64,000 bases of DNA from Neorhizobium galegae bv. officinalis (GCA_000985875.1 CCRI01000005.1:1-64000); one strand, 5' to 3'; positions 28,903 through 38,221 are shown, numbered from the stretch's first letter. Notes: generated by a model not told the origin, from the sequence alone. Translations and numbers: made by a program.

Positions 28903-30237
28903 ATGAGTTCCATCAATAAGGTTCTGATTGTCGCTGAACACGCCTCGCTGAAGTTCGGTGGCGAAGCTTCCCTCCCATGGCATTATTTCACCCGGTTGCG
29001 TGCCCGGGGCATAGAGACCTGGCTTGTGGTTCATGAGCGTACTCGGGAGGAGTTGACTTCTCACGCACCCGACGCTGTAGACCACATGCATTTCATCAAG
29101 GACACCCGGCTGAATATTCTGATGTGGAGGTTGGGGCAGCTCTTGCCGGACCAACTCGCCAACATCACCGTCGGCTATATCAGCCGCGTCGCGACACAGA
29201 TGAGCGCGCGGCGCATCACGCGCGAACTGGTCCACACGCTGGGCATAGAGGTCGTCCACCAGCCAATTCCGGTCTCGCCACGTGAACCGTCTCTGATCAT
29301 CAACGTGGGTGCGCCGGTTGTTATCGGACCGATGAACGGCAATATGTCCTATCCGCCGGGCGTCCATCCGAAGGGACGAACAAGTGGCACCGGTGATTTA
29401 CTGTTTAAGCTTGGGCGGCGTTTGTCAGACGTCATGCATCTTTTGATGCGCGGCAAGCGAGAAGCCGCACTGCTGCTGGCAGCCAACGAGAGAACACGCG
29501 CGGTTCTACCCGCGAATATCGGCGGCACGGTCGCGATGCTCGTCGAAAATGGCATTGACGCTGAACTCTGGACGCGGCGCAACCACGCTGACGATCGGCC
29601 GGGAAAGCCGGTTCGTTTCGTCTATCTGGGGAGGTTGGTTGACTGGAAGGCAGCGGATCTCCTTCTAATGGCATTGAGACGCGTCAAAAGCCGGGAACGT
29701 GTGGAACTGGATATCGTCGGTGACGGCCCGATGCGCAGTAAGCTCGAAGCGATGGTTGAGGCCATGGATCTGGTTGGCCGGGTACGTTTTCACGGATTTT
29801 TGCCTCAACGCGAATGTGCAGGGGTTCTGCAGCAGTCGGATGTTTTCGTCATGCCCAGCCTTCACGAATGCGGGGGTGCCGTCGTTCTCGAGGCGATGGC
29901 CGTCGGTTTGCCTGTCATCGCAACAAAGTGGGGTGGCCCCGACGACTATCTGGATGACGATTGCGGCGTCCTCGTCCAGCCAACGTCCCGAGACAATATT
30001 ATTGCAGGATTCGCCGAGGCGATGCAGCGTCTTTCCGATGATGTGGATCTACGGCGCAGCCTTGGGGAAGCTGGCCGCGCAAAAGCGCTTACGCACTTTG
30101 ATTGGGACGACAAGATCACGCAAATCATACAGCTTTACGCCGTGGCAATCCAAAATCACGTCAAAGCTGCGGAAGACAACGATTTGAACTCAGACAAACG
30201 GGAAAAACAAATGGCCTTGATTGTCGGGGGCAAGTAA
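28903..30237 (+). CDS. Glycosyltransferase family 4 protein
   Basis: 444 residues, GT-B fold. The N-terminal half (VLIVAEHASLKFGGEASLPW) binds acceptor. The C-terminal half has the GT4 features FVYLGRLVDWKAADLLLMAL, LDIVGDGPMRSKLEAM and PSLHECGGAVVLEAMAVGLP, the E-x7-E nucleotide-sugar-binding motif. It likely adds a sugar to a surface polysaccharide. The TAA overlaps the next gene's ATG, so the two form an operon. The pair seems less GC-rich than its neighbours and abuts the tRNA-Leu 3' end, which hints at acquisition by transfer. Confidence 0.88.
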   Translation: MSSINKVLIVAEHASLKFGGEASLPWHYFTRLRARGIETWLVVHERTREELTSHAPDAVDHMHFIKDTRLNILMWRLGQLLPDQLANITVGYISRVATQMSARRITRELVHTLGIEVVHQPIPVSPREPSLIINVGAPVVIGPMNGNMSYPPGVHPKGRTSGTGDLLFKLGRRLSDVMHLLMRGKREAALLLAANERTRAVLPANIGGTVAMLVENGIDAELWTRRNHADDRPGKPVRFVYLGRLVDWKAADLLLMALRRVKSRERVELDIVGDGPMRSKLEAMVEAMDLVGRVRFHGFLPQRECAGVLQQSDVFVMPSLHECGGAVVLEAMAVGLPVIATKWGGPDDYLDDDCGVLVQPTSRDNIIAGFAEAMQRLSDDVDLRRSLGEAGRAKALTHFDWDDKITQIIQLYAVAIQNHVKAAEDNDLNSDKREKQMALIVGGK

Positions 30238-31337
30238 TGACGGTCTCGTCAACCGAGCCAACCCGAGCAATTTGTGTCTACGAGGACAGACCTCACAATT
30301 TCACGGGCGTTAAGCTCACCTTGCTGAGTCTGATGAACCGTTTTCCCGGAGCGGTATTATATGTCGCCCACCGCTCCATGCCCGAGAGCTTCAGGGCTTG
30401 GATGGCAGATTTTCCCTTCATTCGAGAACTCGTCTTTGATGTCGACGAAATCGGTGGTTTCGACGTGAAGCCAGCGGCATTGCTGCGCCTTCTCGATCTC
30501 GGACATTCGGAGGTTTTTTGGTTCGATTCTGACATCATCTGGATTGGGGCCGGAACGGCAGGGCTGGACAATTTGCCCCGTGATGTTTTTGTCGCTACGG
30601 AAGAGACCTATTGGTCGCAGCAGCAAGGAAGTTTGAAGCGCACCCTGTACTGGGGCATGAAGCCGGGGCGCGCCCTGACCGCAACCGTGAACACCGGCAT
30701 CCTGAGAGCCACAGAAGATCATCGGCAACTTCTTGAAGCCTGGACAGAGCTTCTGCATCACCCACGTTATCGACACGCGCAAGCCAAACGAGCTGCAGAA
30801 CGACCCATTCACATGCTTGGCGATCAGGAGGTGCTTACCGCCCTCCTTGGCGCCGAGAGATTTGCGGGCATACCTCTAAGATTGCTACGCCGGGGCTTGG
30901 ATATCGCCCAGTGCTTCGGCCCTGCCGGTTGGACCCCGTTTGAGCGCCTGCAATGCCTGTTACGCGGGCATCCACACTTCATTCATGCAATGGGCGTCAA
31001 GCCTTGGACGCAGATGAAAGCCGGGCGGAGGTTCTGGAGTGCTTTGAGGCAACGAGATCTACGTGCCTACTACGACGCGGTGTCGATCGAACTTTCCCCC
31101 TACCGTGTTGCTGCCGAGAAATATAGCGAGCAACTCCACGAGGACATTTCGTGGCTTCAGCCTCAGACGCTTCCTGCACGTATCTCCGTCTTTCTATTCC
31201 GCAACCATTTTCTGGCTCAGGGCATGCCGCTGGCTATGTTCGATTCCCTTACCCGACGATTGCGTCGTTGGCTTGGTATCGCCCGGTATCATGAATATGA
31301 GGAATACATCCTGCAAACTTCGCCGCTGAGCCCGTAG
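30237..31337 (+). CDS. Probable GT-A fold glycosyltransferase
   Basis: 366 residues from the ATG at 30237 overlapping the previous stop by one base. The segment VLYVAHRSMPESF...LLDLGHSEVFWFDSDIIWIG contains a D-x-D motif (DSD) after a hydrophobic strand, as in metal-dependent GT-A enzymes. Further on is NTGILRATEDHRQLLEAW and HMLGDQEVLTALLG, resembling GT8-like donor sites. I cannot name a family with certainty. It is translationally coupled to the GT4 gene, so both probably decorate the same glycan. No signal peptide. Confidence 0.6.
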   Translation: MTVSSTEPTRAICVYEDRPHNFTGVKLTLLSLMNRFPGAVLYVAHRSMPESFRAWMADFPFIRELVFDVDEIGGFDVKPAALLRLLDLGHSEVFWFDSDIIWIGAGTAGLDNLPRDVFVATEETYWSQQQGSLKRTLYWGMKPGRALTATVNTGILRATEDHRQLLEAWTELLHHPRYRHAQAKRAAERPIHMLGDQEVLTALLGAERFAGIPLRLLRRGLDIAQCFGPAGWTPFERLQCLLRGHPHFIHAMGVKPWTQMKAGRRFWSALRQRDLRAYYDAVSIELSPYRVAAEKYSEQLHEDISWLQPQTLPARISVFLFRNHFLAQGMPLAMFDSLTRRLRRWLGIARYHEYEEYILQTSPLSP

Positions 31338-31398
31338 AACCGCTGGAAACTAGCGGCCGCCGCAATCAACAAACCGAGATCAGAACAAACCAGCAATG

Positions 31399-31446
31399 AA
31401 ATTTGTCCCACGCCCCGAAAGGGGTGGGTGAAAGTGAGACAAATTT
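31399..31446. repeat. Interrupted palindrome downstream of tRNA-Leu
   Basis: Outer arms AAATTTGTCCCAC and GTGAGACAAATTT pair 12 of 13 bases. Inside is GCCCC-GAAA-GGGG. It lies between the glycosyltransferase pair and the tRNA terminator, and may end the glycosyltransferase transcript. Confidence 0.55.
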
Positions 31447-31449
31447 ACC

Positions 31450-31475
31450 TAAAAAACAGAGCAAAAACAATGCTC
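31450..31475 (-). terminator. Terminator of tRNA-Leu
   Basis: Reading leftward: stem GAGCA/TGCTC with a 7-base T-rich loop, then TGTTTTTTAG. Located 12 bases after the tRNA 3' end. Confidence 0.6.
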
Positions 31476-31486
31476 AATAAATGGAA

Positions 31487-31573
31487 TGGTGCCCAGAAGA
31501 GGACTCGAACCTCCACACCCTTTCGGGTACCAGCACCTGAAGCTGGCGCGTCTACCAATTCCGCCATCTGGGC
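31487..31573 (-). tRNA. tRNA-Leu (anticodon CAG)
   Basis: 87 nucleotides with encoded CCA. Acceptor GCCCAGA pairs with TCTGGGC. The D-arm has GGCGGAATTGGTAGACGC. The anticodon stem CCAGC/GCTGG holds loop TTCAGGT, giving CAG. A long variable arm (TACCCGAAAGGGTG) and T-arm with GGTTCGAGTCC complete a class II leucine tRNA. Its 3' end faces the glycosyltransferase genes. Confidence 0.97.
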
Positions 31574-31675
31574 GACGGAGAGCCATGTACGGGTGTGACC
31601 TTCCCCTGTCAACTGGCTTTTTGAAGTTTCCGTGCCCGTCGCCGAAAAACCTTCATGGATCTGTCACGGACGGCT

Positions 31676-31978
31676 TCAGCTCTCGCCGTCTTCCTTCGCC
31701 TTGCGGTCCAGATGGCCGAGGTCTCGGTCCGGGTCGATCATGTCGCGCACCCGCTGCTTCAACTCCTTGGGCCCGGGAAACCCGCCGTCCCGCTTGCGTT
31801 CCCAGATGAGTTCGCCATTCACCTGGATCTCGAAATTGCCGCCGGTGCCCGGGATCAGCGCCACCTCGCCGAGCGCGTCGCCAAAGGTCTGCAAAAGCTC
31901 CTGCGCCATCCACCCGGCCCTGAGCAGCCAGTTGCACTGGGTGCAATAGAGAATCGTAATGCGCGGTTTTTCCATCAT
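31676..31978 (-). CDS. SelT/SelW/SelH (Rdx) family thioredoxin-like protein
   Basis: 100 residues; starts at 31978 or the adjacent ATG at 31975. The redox motif is CTQCNW near the N-terminus (ITILYCTQCNWLLRAGW). In animal relatives the second position is selenocysteine; here it is Cys. The GTGGNFEIQVNGELIWERK segment is the family's C-terminal half. Cytosolic redox protein of unknown partner. It lies about 100 bases upstream of tRNA-Leu on the same strand, but the tRNA is transcribed separately. Confidence 0.88.
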   Translation of the reverse strand: MMEKPRITILYCTQCNWLLRAGWMAQELLQTFGDALGEVALIPGTGGNFEIQVNGELIWERKRDGGFPGPKELKQRVRDMIDPDRDLGHLDRKAKEDGES

Positions 31979-32128
31979 GTTTCGCCTTCTACCCAAGTCA
32001 ATTCCGTCTCACGATAATGTCAACCAGGATGGTCAGGTTTTGAACGCGCGCATCTCGACAGAAAGGGCGCGAACGTCAATTTGGGCTGCTCCAACGATAG
32101 TCGCGTTGTTTTCATTAAAAGAGGTCCC

Positions 32129-32578
32129 ATGGCTCTTCAATCCACCACCCGCTCCCGCCTGATCATTCCGGCGCTCGCCCCCGTTTATACCTCCGCCCAT
32201 GAGATCGTCGAGACGATCCTGCGCGTGACGGCCGGCGTGTTGCTTGTCACCCACGGTTTCGGCAAGATCACCAATCCGTTCGGCGCAACCGGCATGGTGG
32301 AAAGCCTCGGCTTCTATCCGGGCGTCTTCTGGTCGCCGCTGCTCGCCGCGACGGAATTTTTCGGCGGCATCCTCGTCGCCATCGGCCTCTTCACCCGCCC
32401 GGCCTCCTTCGCCGCGATGATCGTTCTTCTGGTCACCGTCTATTTCCATGGTATCGTGCAGAACCAGGGTCTCGCCGGAGCGGAAAAGTCCATTCTATGG
32501 GCGGCGATCTTCCTGTTCTTCGCCCTGCGCGGCGGCAATAGCCATTCAGTCGACGCCCGCCTCGGCCGGACGTTCTGA
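32129..32578 (+). CDS. DoxX family membrane protein
   Basis: 149 residues, four membrane spans. DoxX signature: ETILRVTAGVLLVTHGFGKI, then GFYPGVFWSPLLAATEFFGG and AIGLFTRPASFAAMIVLLV. DoxX-like proteins are linked to thiosulfate oxidation or membrane redox stress, but most are uncharacterised. The ATG at 32129 follows GAGGT. The transcript ends at the terminator at 32591. Confidence 0.9.
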   Translation: MALQSTTRSRLIIPALAPVYTSAHEIVETILRVTAGVLLVTHGFGKITNPFGATGMVESLGFYPGVFWSPLLAATEFFGGILVAIGLFTRPASFAAMIVLLVTVYFHGIVQNQGLAGAEKSILWAAIFLFFALRGGNSHSVDARLGRTF

Positions 32579-32590
32579 CCTCGCTGTCAT

Positions 32591-32621
32591 GGCTGAGCCT
32601 CTCCCCGGGGCTCAGCCTTTT
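32591..32621 (+). terminator. Intrinsic terminator of the DoxX gene
   Basis: Stem GGCTGAGCC/GGCTCAGCC (9 bp) with a 9-base loop followed by TTTTCC. It overlaps the last codons of the convergent dehydrogenase gene. Confidence 0.8.
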
Positions 32622-33481
32622 CCTTCGAGCGCCAGCCGGACGACGGTGCCAAGATCGGCCTCGGCAAACCCAAGCGCCGCTGCATTCTCGAAGCTGGCAC
32701 GCGCCGCCTCGATGGCCGGCGTTGCGACGCCAAGGCCGCGGGCAAGATCGAGAACCACGCCCATATCCTTCAGCACGCCGGAGACCGGAAAGCCGACCGC
32801 CTCGGTTTCGCCGAGTATGACGGGAAGCCGAGATCGCATGGCCGGGCTCGCCGCCGGGCTGCCGGACAGGATCTCGATCATCTTGTCGCGCCCCAGCCCC
32901 GCCTTGCCACCAAGCTCCACGGCTTCCTTCATGATCTGCCACAGCCCCATCAGCATCATGTTGTTGACGAGCTTGGCGGAGGCGCCGTCTCCCAGTCTAC
33001 CGACATGATGGATACGGTTCGAGAGCACCTCGGCCACCGGCAGGAAACGCTGAAAATCCTGCTCCGCGCCACCGATATAAAGACCGACCGTGCCCGCCAG
33101 CAGCATTTCCGGCCCGCCTGAGATCGGTGCATCGAGAAGCGCCGCACCCGCCTTGCCCATGGCATCGTGATGGGCACGCAGCGTCTCGGGGCTGACGGTG
33201 CTGGTATCGACGATCAGCTTGCCGGCAAGATCGGCGACGGCAAGCTCTCCGAGCGTGGCATGCACCGCGGCATCGTCGAGCAGGGCAAGGATGACCATGT
33301 CCGAAGCATCGAGCAGTGAAACCAGATCGACCGAGGCGGAGATCCCAAGGGCCGTCGCCTTGTCGGGGCCAAGGCCGCTGCGCGTCCATCCCGCCACCGC
33401 AAATCCCTGGGTCGCGAGGCGCCGGGCCATGGCGCTGCCCATCCGGCCGAGGCCGACGATACCAATCCGCTCTTTCGTCAT
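32612..33481 (-). CDS. NAD(P)-dependent beta-hydroxyacid dehydrogenase (3-hydroxyisobutyrate dehydrogenase family)
   Basis: 289 residues. Rossmann motif IGIVGLGRMGSAMARRL at the N-terminus, the substrate motif DAPISGGPEML, and the catalytic Lys in AKLVNNMMLMGL. STVSPET replaces the family's usual loop. Oxidises a 3-hydroxyacid such as 3-hydroxyisobutyrate or tartronate semialdehyde's alcohol; the exact substrate cannot be told. RBS AGGATCAACGC. Convergent with DoxX, divergent from the GFA gene. Confidence 0.9.
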   Translation of the reverse strand: MTKERIGIVGLGRMGSAMARRLATQGFAVAGWTRSGLGPDKATALGISASVDLVSLLDASDMVILALLDDAAVHATLGELAVADLAGKLIVDTSTVSPETLRAHHDAMGKAGAALLDAPISGGPEMLLAGTVGLYIGGAEQDFQRFLPVAEVLSNRIHHVGRLGDGASAKLVNNMMLMGLWQIMKEAVELGGKAGLGRDKMIEILSGSPAASPAMRSRLPVILGETEAVGFPVSGVLKDMGVVLDLARGLGVATPAIEAARASFENAAALGFAEADLGTVVRLALEGKG

Positions 33482-33618
33482 GCGTTGATCCTGCTCATAT
33501 CGTTGCTGCCGGAGTTAAAGCAGAACATGCCGGTCTCGTCTTGTTCATTTTGCATTGCGGGAGGGTTGAGGAATATTCCATATTCGTCATGCGCAATGTG
33601 AGGGAGCTCGGACGGAAG

Positions 33619-34104
33619 ATGAGCGAGATATTCGAGGGCGGATGCTTCTGCGGCAAAGTCCGCTATCGCATGCATGGGCGGCCCATGTTCATCCATTGCT
33701 GCCATTGCACCGACTGCCAGCAGCAGAGCGGTGGCGCCTTTGCCATCAATGCCCTGATGGAAGCCGACCGGGTGGAGATCACCGAGACCGAGCCGGTCGC
33801 GGTTTCCATGAAGACCGATAGCGGCTTGCCCCACGATATTTACCGCTGCCCGCAATGCCAGACGGCGGTCTGGAGCGACTACGGCCGACGCAAATGGATG
33901 CTGTTCATCCGGGTCCAGACGCTCGAAAGGCGCTCCGAATTCTCACCGGACGTGCATATCTTCACCCGCTCGAAAGTCGCTTGGTTGGGCCTGCCAGAAA
34001 ACGCCAATGTCCTCGATGAATATTATAGTACGAAGACGATGTGGCCGCCCGAAAGCCTGGCGCGGCGCGAGGCCGCCCGGGTCAAGGCCGGGGCGGAACG
34101 CTGA
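33619..34104 (+). CDS. GFA family protein (zinc-binding, CENP-V/Gfa fold)
   Basis: 161 residues. Zinc ligands: GGCFCGKVRY, then CCHCTDCQQQSG and CPQCQTAVW, the classic Gfa pattern of seven cysteines. Named for glutathione-dependent formaldehyde activation, but most members have unknown roles. The ATG at 33619 has CGGACGGAAG upstream. Twenty-three bases separate it from the acetyltransferase gene, so co-transcription is likely. Confidence 0.9.
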   Translation: MSEIFEGGCFCGKVRYRMHGRPMFIHCCHCTDCQQQSGGAFAINALMEADRVEITETEPVAVSMKTDSGLPHDIYRCPQCQTAVWSDYGRRKWMLFIRVQTLERRSEFSPDVHIFTRSKVAWLGLPENANVLDEYYSTKTMWPPESLARREAARVKAGAER

Positions 34105-34127
34105 CGCGGGAAGGATCACGAGGCGGG

Positions 34128-34682
34128 ATGGCGAGCGAACGCGAAAAGATGGCGGCCGGCGAGTGGTATTGCTGCCTGGATCCGGAACTCGATGCGTTGA
34201 GGGACAAGGCGCGGATGGCCGTGCATGCGCATAACACCATGTCGCCCGCCGAGCGCGGTGCAATGGCCCCTGCACTGCGCACGCTGTTTGGCGCGGCGCC
34301 CGACGCATTTCTGGAAGCACCATTCCACTGCGCCTACGGCTTCAATGTCTTTCTTGGGCAAGGCGTCTATCTGAATGCCGGCTGCACGATCCTCGACACC
34401 GCACCGGTTCGAATCGGTGCCCGTTCGATGCTGGGGCCGGGCGTCCAGATCTACTGCGCCGATCACCACCGCGACCCCGTGCTGCGCGCCCGGGGCCTTG
34501 AGATCGGCCGCCCGATCAGCATCGGCGCCGACGTCTGGATCGGTGGCAGCGCAATCATTTTAGGCGGCATCACGATCGGTGGCGGAGCGATCGTCGGGTC
34601 TGGCTCCGTCGTCACGCGGGACGTGTCGCCGGGGGCCACGGTCGTGGGAAACCCGGCGCGGTTGATCACGCCGCGCGGCTGA
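34128..34682 (+). CDS. Sugar O-acetyltransferase (maltose/galactoside acetyltransferase-like)
   Basis: 184 residues. N-terminal MAC helix domain (MAAGEWYCCLDPELDALRDK) followed by a left-handed beta-helix with hexapeptide repeats (NAGCTILDTAPVRIG through VWIGGSAIILGGITIGGGAI). The catalytic His is in YCADHHRD. C-terminal VVGNPARLI is standard. Acetylates a sugar using acetyl-CoA; cytoplasmic trimer. Confidence 0.93.
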   Translation: MASEREKMAAGEWYCCLDPELDALRDKARMAVHAHNTMSPAERGAMAPALRTLFGAAPDAFLEAPFHCAYGFNVFLGQGVYLNAGCTILDTAPVRIGARSMLGPGVQIYCADHHRDPVLRARGLEIGRPISIGADVWIGGSAIILGGITIGGGAIVGSGSVVTRDVSPGATVVGNPARLITPRG

Positions 34683-34810
34683 TTTCAGAACATCTCCGCG
34701 CGTAAAGATTGGATTCAGCATTTTTTGGTAATTTTCCGTTAGCAATTCCTGTCGGGGATCTATCGACGGCGGGGGCGGCCGTCTTTGTTGTCTTGCGTAC
34801 GGGTTTCAAA

Positions 34811-35884
34811 ATGCGTTTATCGGCTGTACCAGCACTCCTCGTCACCTGCCTCGCCTTGGCGGGCTGCGCCTCGGCATCCGGTCCGGACGAACTGGTCGCC
34901 GGCGTCGCAACCCAGGAGAAGACAGGCTCGGTCGATCTGCCCGCCGCCCCTGTCCCTTCGGTGGGTGTCGGCAAGACCTCGCGCCTCGGCGCGCAGCAGG
35001 CCCCTCCGCAACAGACCTTACCGCAGCAACAGGATATCGCCTGGAACGGCGCGACGCCGGCACCGCAGGCCTTTGCGCGGGAAATGACGGTCGGCATGCC
35101 GCTTCCCGCCGAACGACCGGTCGCCATGCTGGTACCCGACCAGCCGGCACTGGAAACCGCCCCCCGCAGAGGGCGCCTGCAGATCTACAGCCGCCAGTTC
35201 CGCGATGCCAAGCCGATCAATTTCGGAAGGGTTTCGCCGAGAAGCTACCCGGTGCACGGCGTCGACGTGTCGCGCTGGCAGGGCGACATCGACTGGGCGA
35301 AGCTTCGGACCCAGGGCGCCAACTTCGCCTATATCAAGGCCACCGATGGTGGCGACCATCTCGATCCGATGTTCAGAACCAATTGGCGACGAGCCAAGGA
35401 GGCGGGCATCAGGCGCGGCGCCTACCATTTCTTCTACTGGTGCCGCACCGCCGGCGAACAGGCCGACTGGTTCATCCGCAACGTGCCCCGCGATCCCGAC
35501 GCGCTGCCGCCCGTGATCGACGTCGAATGGAACGGCGAGTCGAGTTGCAAGGCGAAACTCTCCCGCGCCCGGGTGCTCGAAAAGATGCAGGTCTTCATGG
35601 ACAAGCTGGAGCGCTATTACGGCCAGCGGCCGATTATCTACACAGCGCCGGATTTCTACGAGGACAATCTGTCGGGCGAGCTTCTCAACTATCCCTTCTG
35701 GCTGCGCGCGGTCGCACAGCACCCTTCCAAGGTCTATCCGGGCCGCAGGTGGCTCTTCTGGCAATATTCCGGCTCCGGCCTGTCGCATGGCGTCGACGGC
35801 AAGATCGACCTCAACGTCTTCCACGGCTCGGAAGAGCAGTGGCACAACTGGGCCTCGCCGCGCACGACGATCGCACAGAATTAG
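34811..35884 (+). CDS. GH25 lysozyme-family lipoprotein
   Basis: 357 residues. Lipoprotein signal MRLSAVPALLVTCLALAGC (lipid Cys 19), then a Pro/Gln-rich linker of about 130 residues and a glycoside hydrolase 25 domain (about 150-350). Active-site features: VHGVDVSRWQGDIDWAKL, the DVE pair in PPVIDVEWNG, and the terminal WLFWQYSGSG. It cleaves the peptidoglycan glycan strand, probably from the periplasmic face of a membrane. The ATG at 34811 is chosen for the signal peptide. Confidence 0.9.
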   Translation: MRLSAVPALLVTCLALAGCASASGPDELVAGVATQEKTGSVDLPAAPVPSVGVGKTSRLGAQQAPPQQTLPQQQDIAWNGATPAPQAFAREMTVGMPLPAERPVAMLVPDQPALETAPRRGRLQIYSRQFRDAKPINFGRVSPRSYPVHGVDVSRWQGDIDWAKLRTQGANFAYIKATDGGDHLDPMFRTNWRRAKEAGIRRGAYHFFYWCRTAGEQADWFIRNVPRDPDALPPVIDVEWNGESSCKAKLSRARVLEKMQVFMDKLERYYGQRPIIYTAPDFYEDNLSGELLNYPFWLRAVAQHPSKVYPGRRWLFWQYSGSGLSHGVDGKIDLNVFHGSEEQWHNWASPRTTIAQN

Positions 35885-35952
35885 AACAAGCGCGCAGGGC
35901 CCTGTGAAACAGACCCCGCACGCTCCCTGGAGGTTACGTCAATGCGGATGGA

Positions 35953-37029
35953 TTACAGCCGCGCCTCGAGGACGAGGTTGAACGGCGTTGCCATCGCCCG
36001 ACGGAAGCGGGTGAAGCCGGCCTTGTAGAAAATCTCCCGCAGCCTTGCTTCGCCGGCTTGCGCACCAAGCACCATGTGACCGCCGTCGGAAATCGCATGG
36101 GCGCAGCAGATCGTCGTCGATGCGGCGTAATACATGCGTGCGACGGGCGAGATGTTGTCGTCGACGCGGTCGTTGGCGAAAGGCTCGACGAGCATCACCG
36201 TACCATCCGGCGCAAGCGTTCTCGCCGCATGCCGGGCTGCCGCCAACGGGTCGCCCATGTCGTGCAGGCAATCGAAGAAGCAGATCAGGTCGTAGCCCTT
36301 GCCGGGATAGTTTTCGGCGCGCGCTGTCTCGAACGCGACCCGTCCGGTGACGCCCGCTTCCGCCGCGATCTTGCGGCCTTCGTCGAGGGATACCCGATGC
36401 GTATCAAAGCCACGGAACCGCGAAGCCGGGAAAGCCTGCGCCATCAGCACCGTGGAGTGACCATGGCCACAGCCGACATCCGCGACCGAGGCGCCGCTCT
36501 TCAGCTTGTCGACCACACCGTCGAGCGCCGGCAGCCATTCCGGGACCAGGCTTGCCTTGTAGGCGTTGCGATAAAGCGAGGCGACGCCGCAATAAAGCCG
36601 GCCATCATGGTCGCCCCAAGGAATGCCGGAACCCTTGCGAAAGGCCTCCAGCGCCTTTTCCTCGTCCGACCACATGGAAGCCGGCACGCCCCAGGCGGCG
36701 GCGAGGAAGACCGGGCTATCCTCGTTGGCAAGCACCAGCGCCTGTTCCGGGGTAAGTTCGAAACTGTCGCTGACGGCGTGAAACAGAACATAACCGCCGG
36801 CGACCTGCGAACTCAGCCACTCGCGGATGTAACGCTCGGCGCAGCCGGTGCGGCTTGCCAGTTCGTGGGCACTAAGCGGTCCGGCCCCGGCCATCGCCTT
36901 GTAGAGCCCGAGACGGTGGCCGATACTGACCATGACGCCTCCGTACCCCGCCGACAGATCGCCGATGGCGCGGGAAACGATCGCGTCCAGCTTGGCCGGA
37001 TCGATCTCGTTTGTCTTGACGTAGTCCAT
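35953..37029 (-). CDS. Class I SAM-dependent methyltransferase with N-terminal winged helix
   Basis: 358 residues. The N-terminal about 100 residues look like a winged-helix domain (LGLYKAMAGAGPLSAHELAS, REWLSSQVAGGYV). An AdoMet core follows: SVADVGCGHGHSTVLMAQAF, FDTHRVSLDEG and DLICFFDCLHDMGDP. Target unknown. The ATG at 37029 has GGAGATAGCAAT upstream. Divergent from the GlxA-type regulator. A paralogue with the same architecture is at 59842-60903, also beside an AraC-type gene. Confidence 0.88.
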   Translation of the reverse strand: MDYVKTNEIDPAKLDAIVSRAIGDLSAGYGGVMVSIGHRLGLYKAMAGAGPLSAHELASRTGCAERYIREWLSSQVAGGYVLFHAVSDSFELTPEQALVLANEDSPVFLAAAWGVPASMWSDEEKALEAFRKGSGIPWGDHDGRLYCGVASLYRNAYKASLVPEWLPALDGVVDKLKSGASVADVGCGHGHSTVLMAQAFPASRFRGFDTHRVSLDEGRKIAAEAGVTGRVAFETARAENYPGKGYDLICFFDCLHDMGDPLAAARHAARTLAPDGTVMLVEPFANDRVDDNISPVARMYYAASTTICCAHAISDGGHMVLGAQAGEARLREIFYKAGFTRFRRAMATPFNLVLEARL

Positions 37030-37177
37030 ATTGCTATCTCCTGTTCCTTCATCGGAAGTTGATGATGGCAGAGGATCGCAGGTCCAGACCGGTTCGGGCA
37101 GAGCGGGAAAATCCACAATCGGGCCGTTTGCGCCACTCCCAGGCTCGGTGTAGGGATTTGATCGTTGGAGGATCGTT

Positions 37178-38221
37178 ATGCCGCATAAAGCGACCGGGAC
37201 AGGCTTGAAGCCGCTGCATGTCAGCCTCGTGGCCATTCCCGACGCCGTGGTCTCGACGCTGAGCGGCGTCTTCGACGTGATGAACGCCTTTTCCGTCCTG
37301 CCGCCGCCGGACGTTGCGATAACCCGCCCGTTCGAAGTCCAGATTGTCGGAATTGAGGCCGGGCCGATGACGCTCGCAAGCCTGGTGCCGGTCACCGTCC
37401 AGCGCAGCATCGCCACGCTTGAGGCGACCGATATCGTCATCGTTCCGTCGATCCTGCTGAGGCCGGACGGCTGGCGGAAAGGCCGCTACCCGGAGCTGGT
37501 CGACTGGGTAAACCGGATGCATGCGGGCGGCGCGCTGATATGCTCGGCCTGTTCGGGCATTTTCCTGCTGGCCGAGACCGGCCTCTTCGACGGCGCCGAT
37601 GCGACCGTGCATTTCGGTTATGCCGGTGCCTTCGCGGTCGCCTTTCCGCAGGTGCCGATCCATCCCGAACGGGTGCTGGTCGTTTCCGGGCGGCGCGAGG
37701 AGCTGATCAGCTCGGGCGCCTCGATGACCTGGCACGACCTCGTCCTCTATCTCATCGCCCGCCATATGGGGGCTGCGGCGGCCCAGTCGATCGCGCGCTA
37801 CTTCGCGCTGCAATGGCATCAGGACGGGCTCGCCCCCTATATCGTCTTCGAAGGCCACAGGGGGCATGGCGATACGGCAGTCCAGGCGGCACAGGATTGG
37901 ATCGCAACCCACTTTTCCGTCGCGAACCCTCTCGAAGAGATGATCCTGCGGGCTGGCCTTACCGAACGCACGTTCAAGCGCCGTTTTACGGCCGCAGCAG
38001 GTGTCAGCCCGATCGCCTACGTGCAGCGCCTGAGGATCGAGGAGGCCAAGCGCCGGCTGGAGGGGACGGAAGCTTCGGTCGACGAGATCAGCTGGCAGGT
38101 TGGTTATGAAGAGCCCGCCTTCTTTCGCCGTCTGTTCAAGCGCGTCACGGGCCTGGCACCCGGCGCCTACCGGCGGCGTTTCCAGATCCCGGATTTTGCG
38201 CGCCCGGACAAGAATACCTGA
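37178..38221 (+). CDS. GlxA family AraC-type regulator (DJ-1/PfpI + HTH)
   Basis: 347 residues. The N-terminal DJ-1/PfpI-like domain has the nucleophile elbow GALICSACSGIFLLAETG with its Cys. The C-terminal AraC HTH pair is EMILRAGLTERTFKRRF and VDEISWQVGYEEPAFFRRLF. Such regulators sense small metabolites. Divergent from the methyltransferase, which it may control (inference). An inverted repeat CGACCG/CGGTCG follows its stop. Confidence 0.92.
   Translation: MPHKATGTGLKPLHVSLVAIPDAVVSTLSGVFDVMNAFSVLPPPDVAITRPFEVQIVGIEAGPMTLASLVPVTVQRSIATLEATDIVIVPSILLRPDGWRKGRYPELVDWVNRMHAGGALICSACSGIFLLAETGLFDGADATVHFGYAGAFAVAFPQVPIHPERVLVVSGRREELISSGASMTWHDLVLYLIARHMGAAAAQSIARYFALQWHQDGLAPYIVFEGHRGHGDTAVQAAQDWIATHFSVANPLEEMILRAGLTERTFKRRFTAAAGVSPIAYVQRLRIEEAKRRLEGTEASVDEISWQVGYEEPAFFRRLFKRVTGLAPGAYRRRFQIPDFARPDKNT

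Noticed and set aside
31399..31446. Possible CRISPR-like repeat
   Set aside because: A single palindrome with no spaced repeats; no cas genes in the window.
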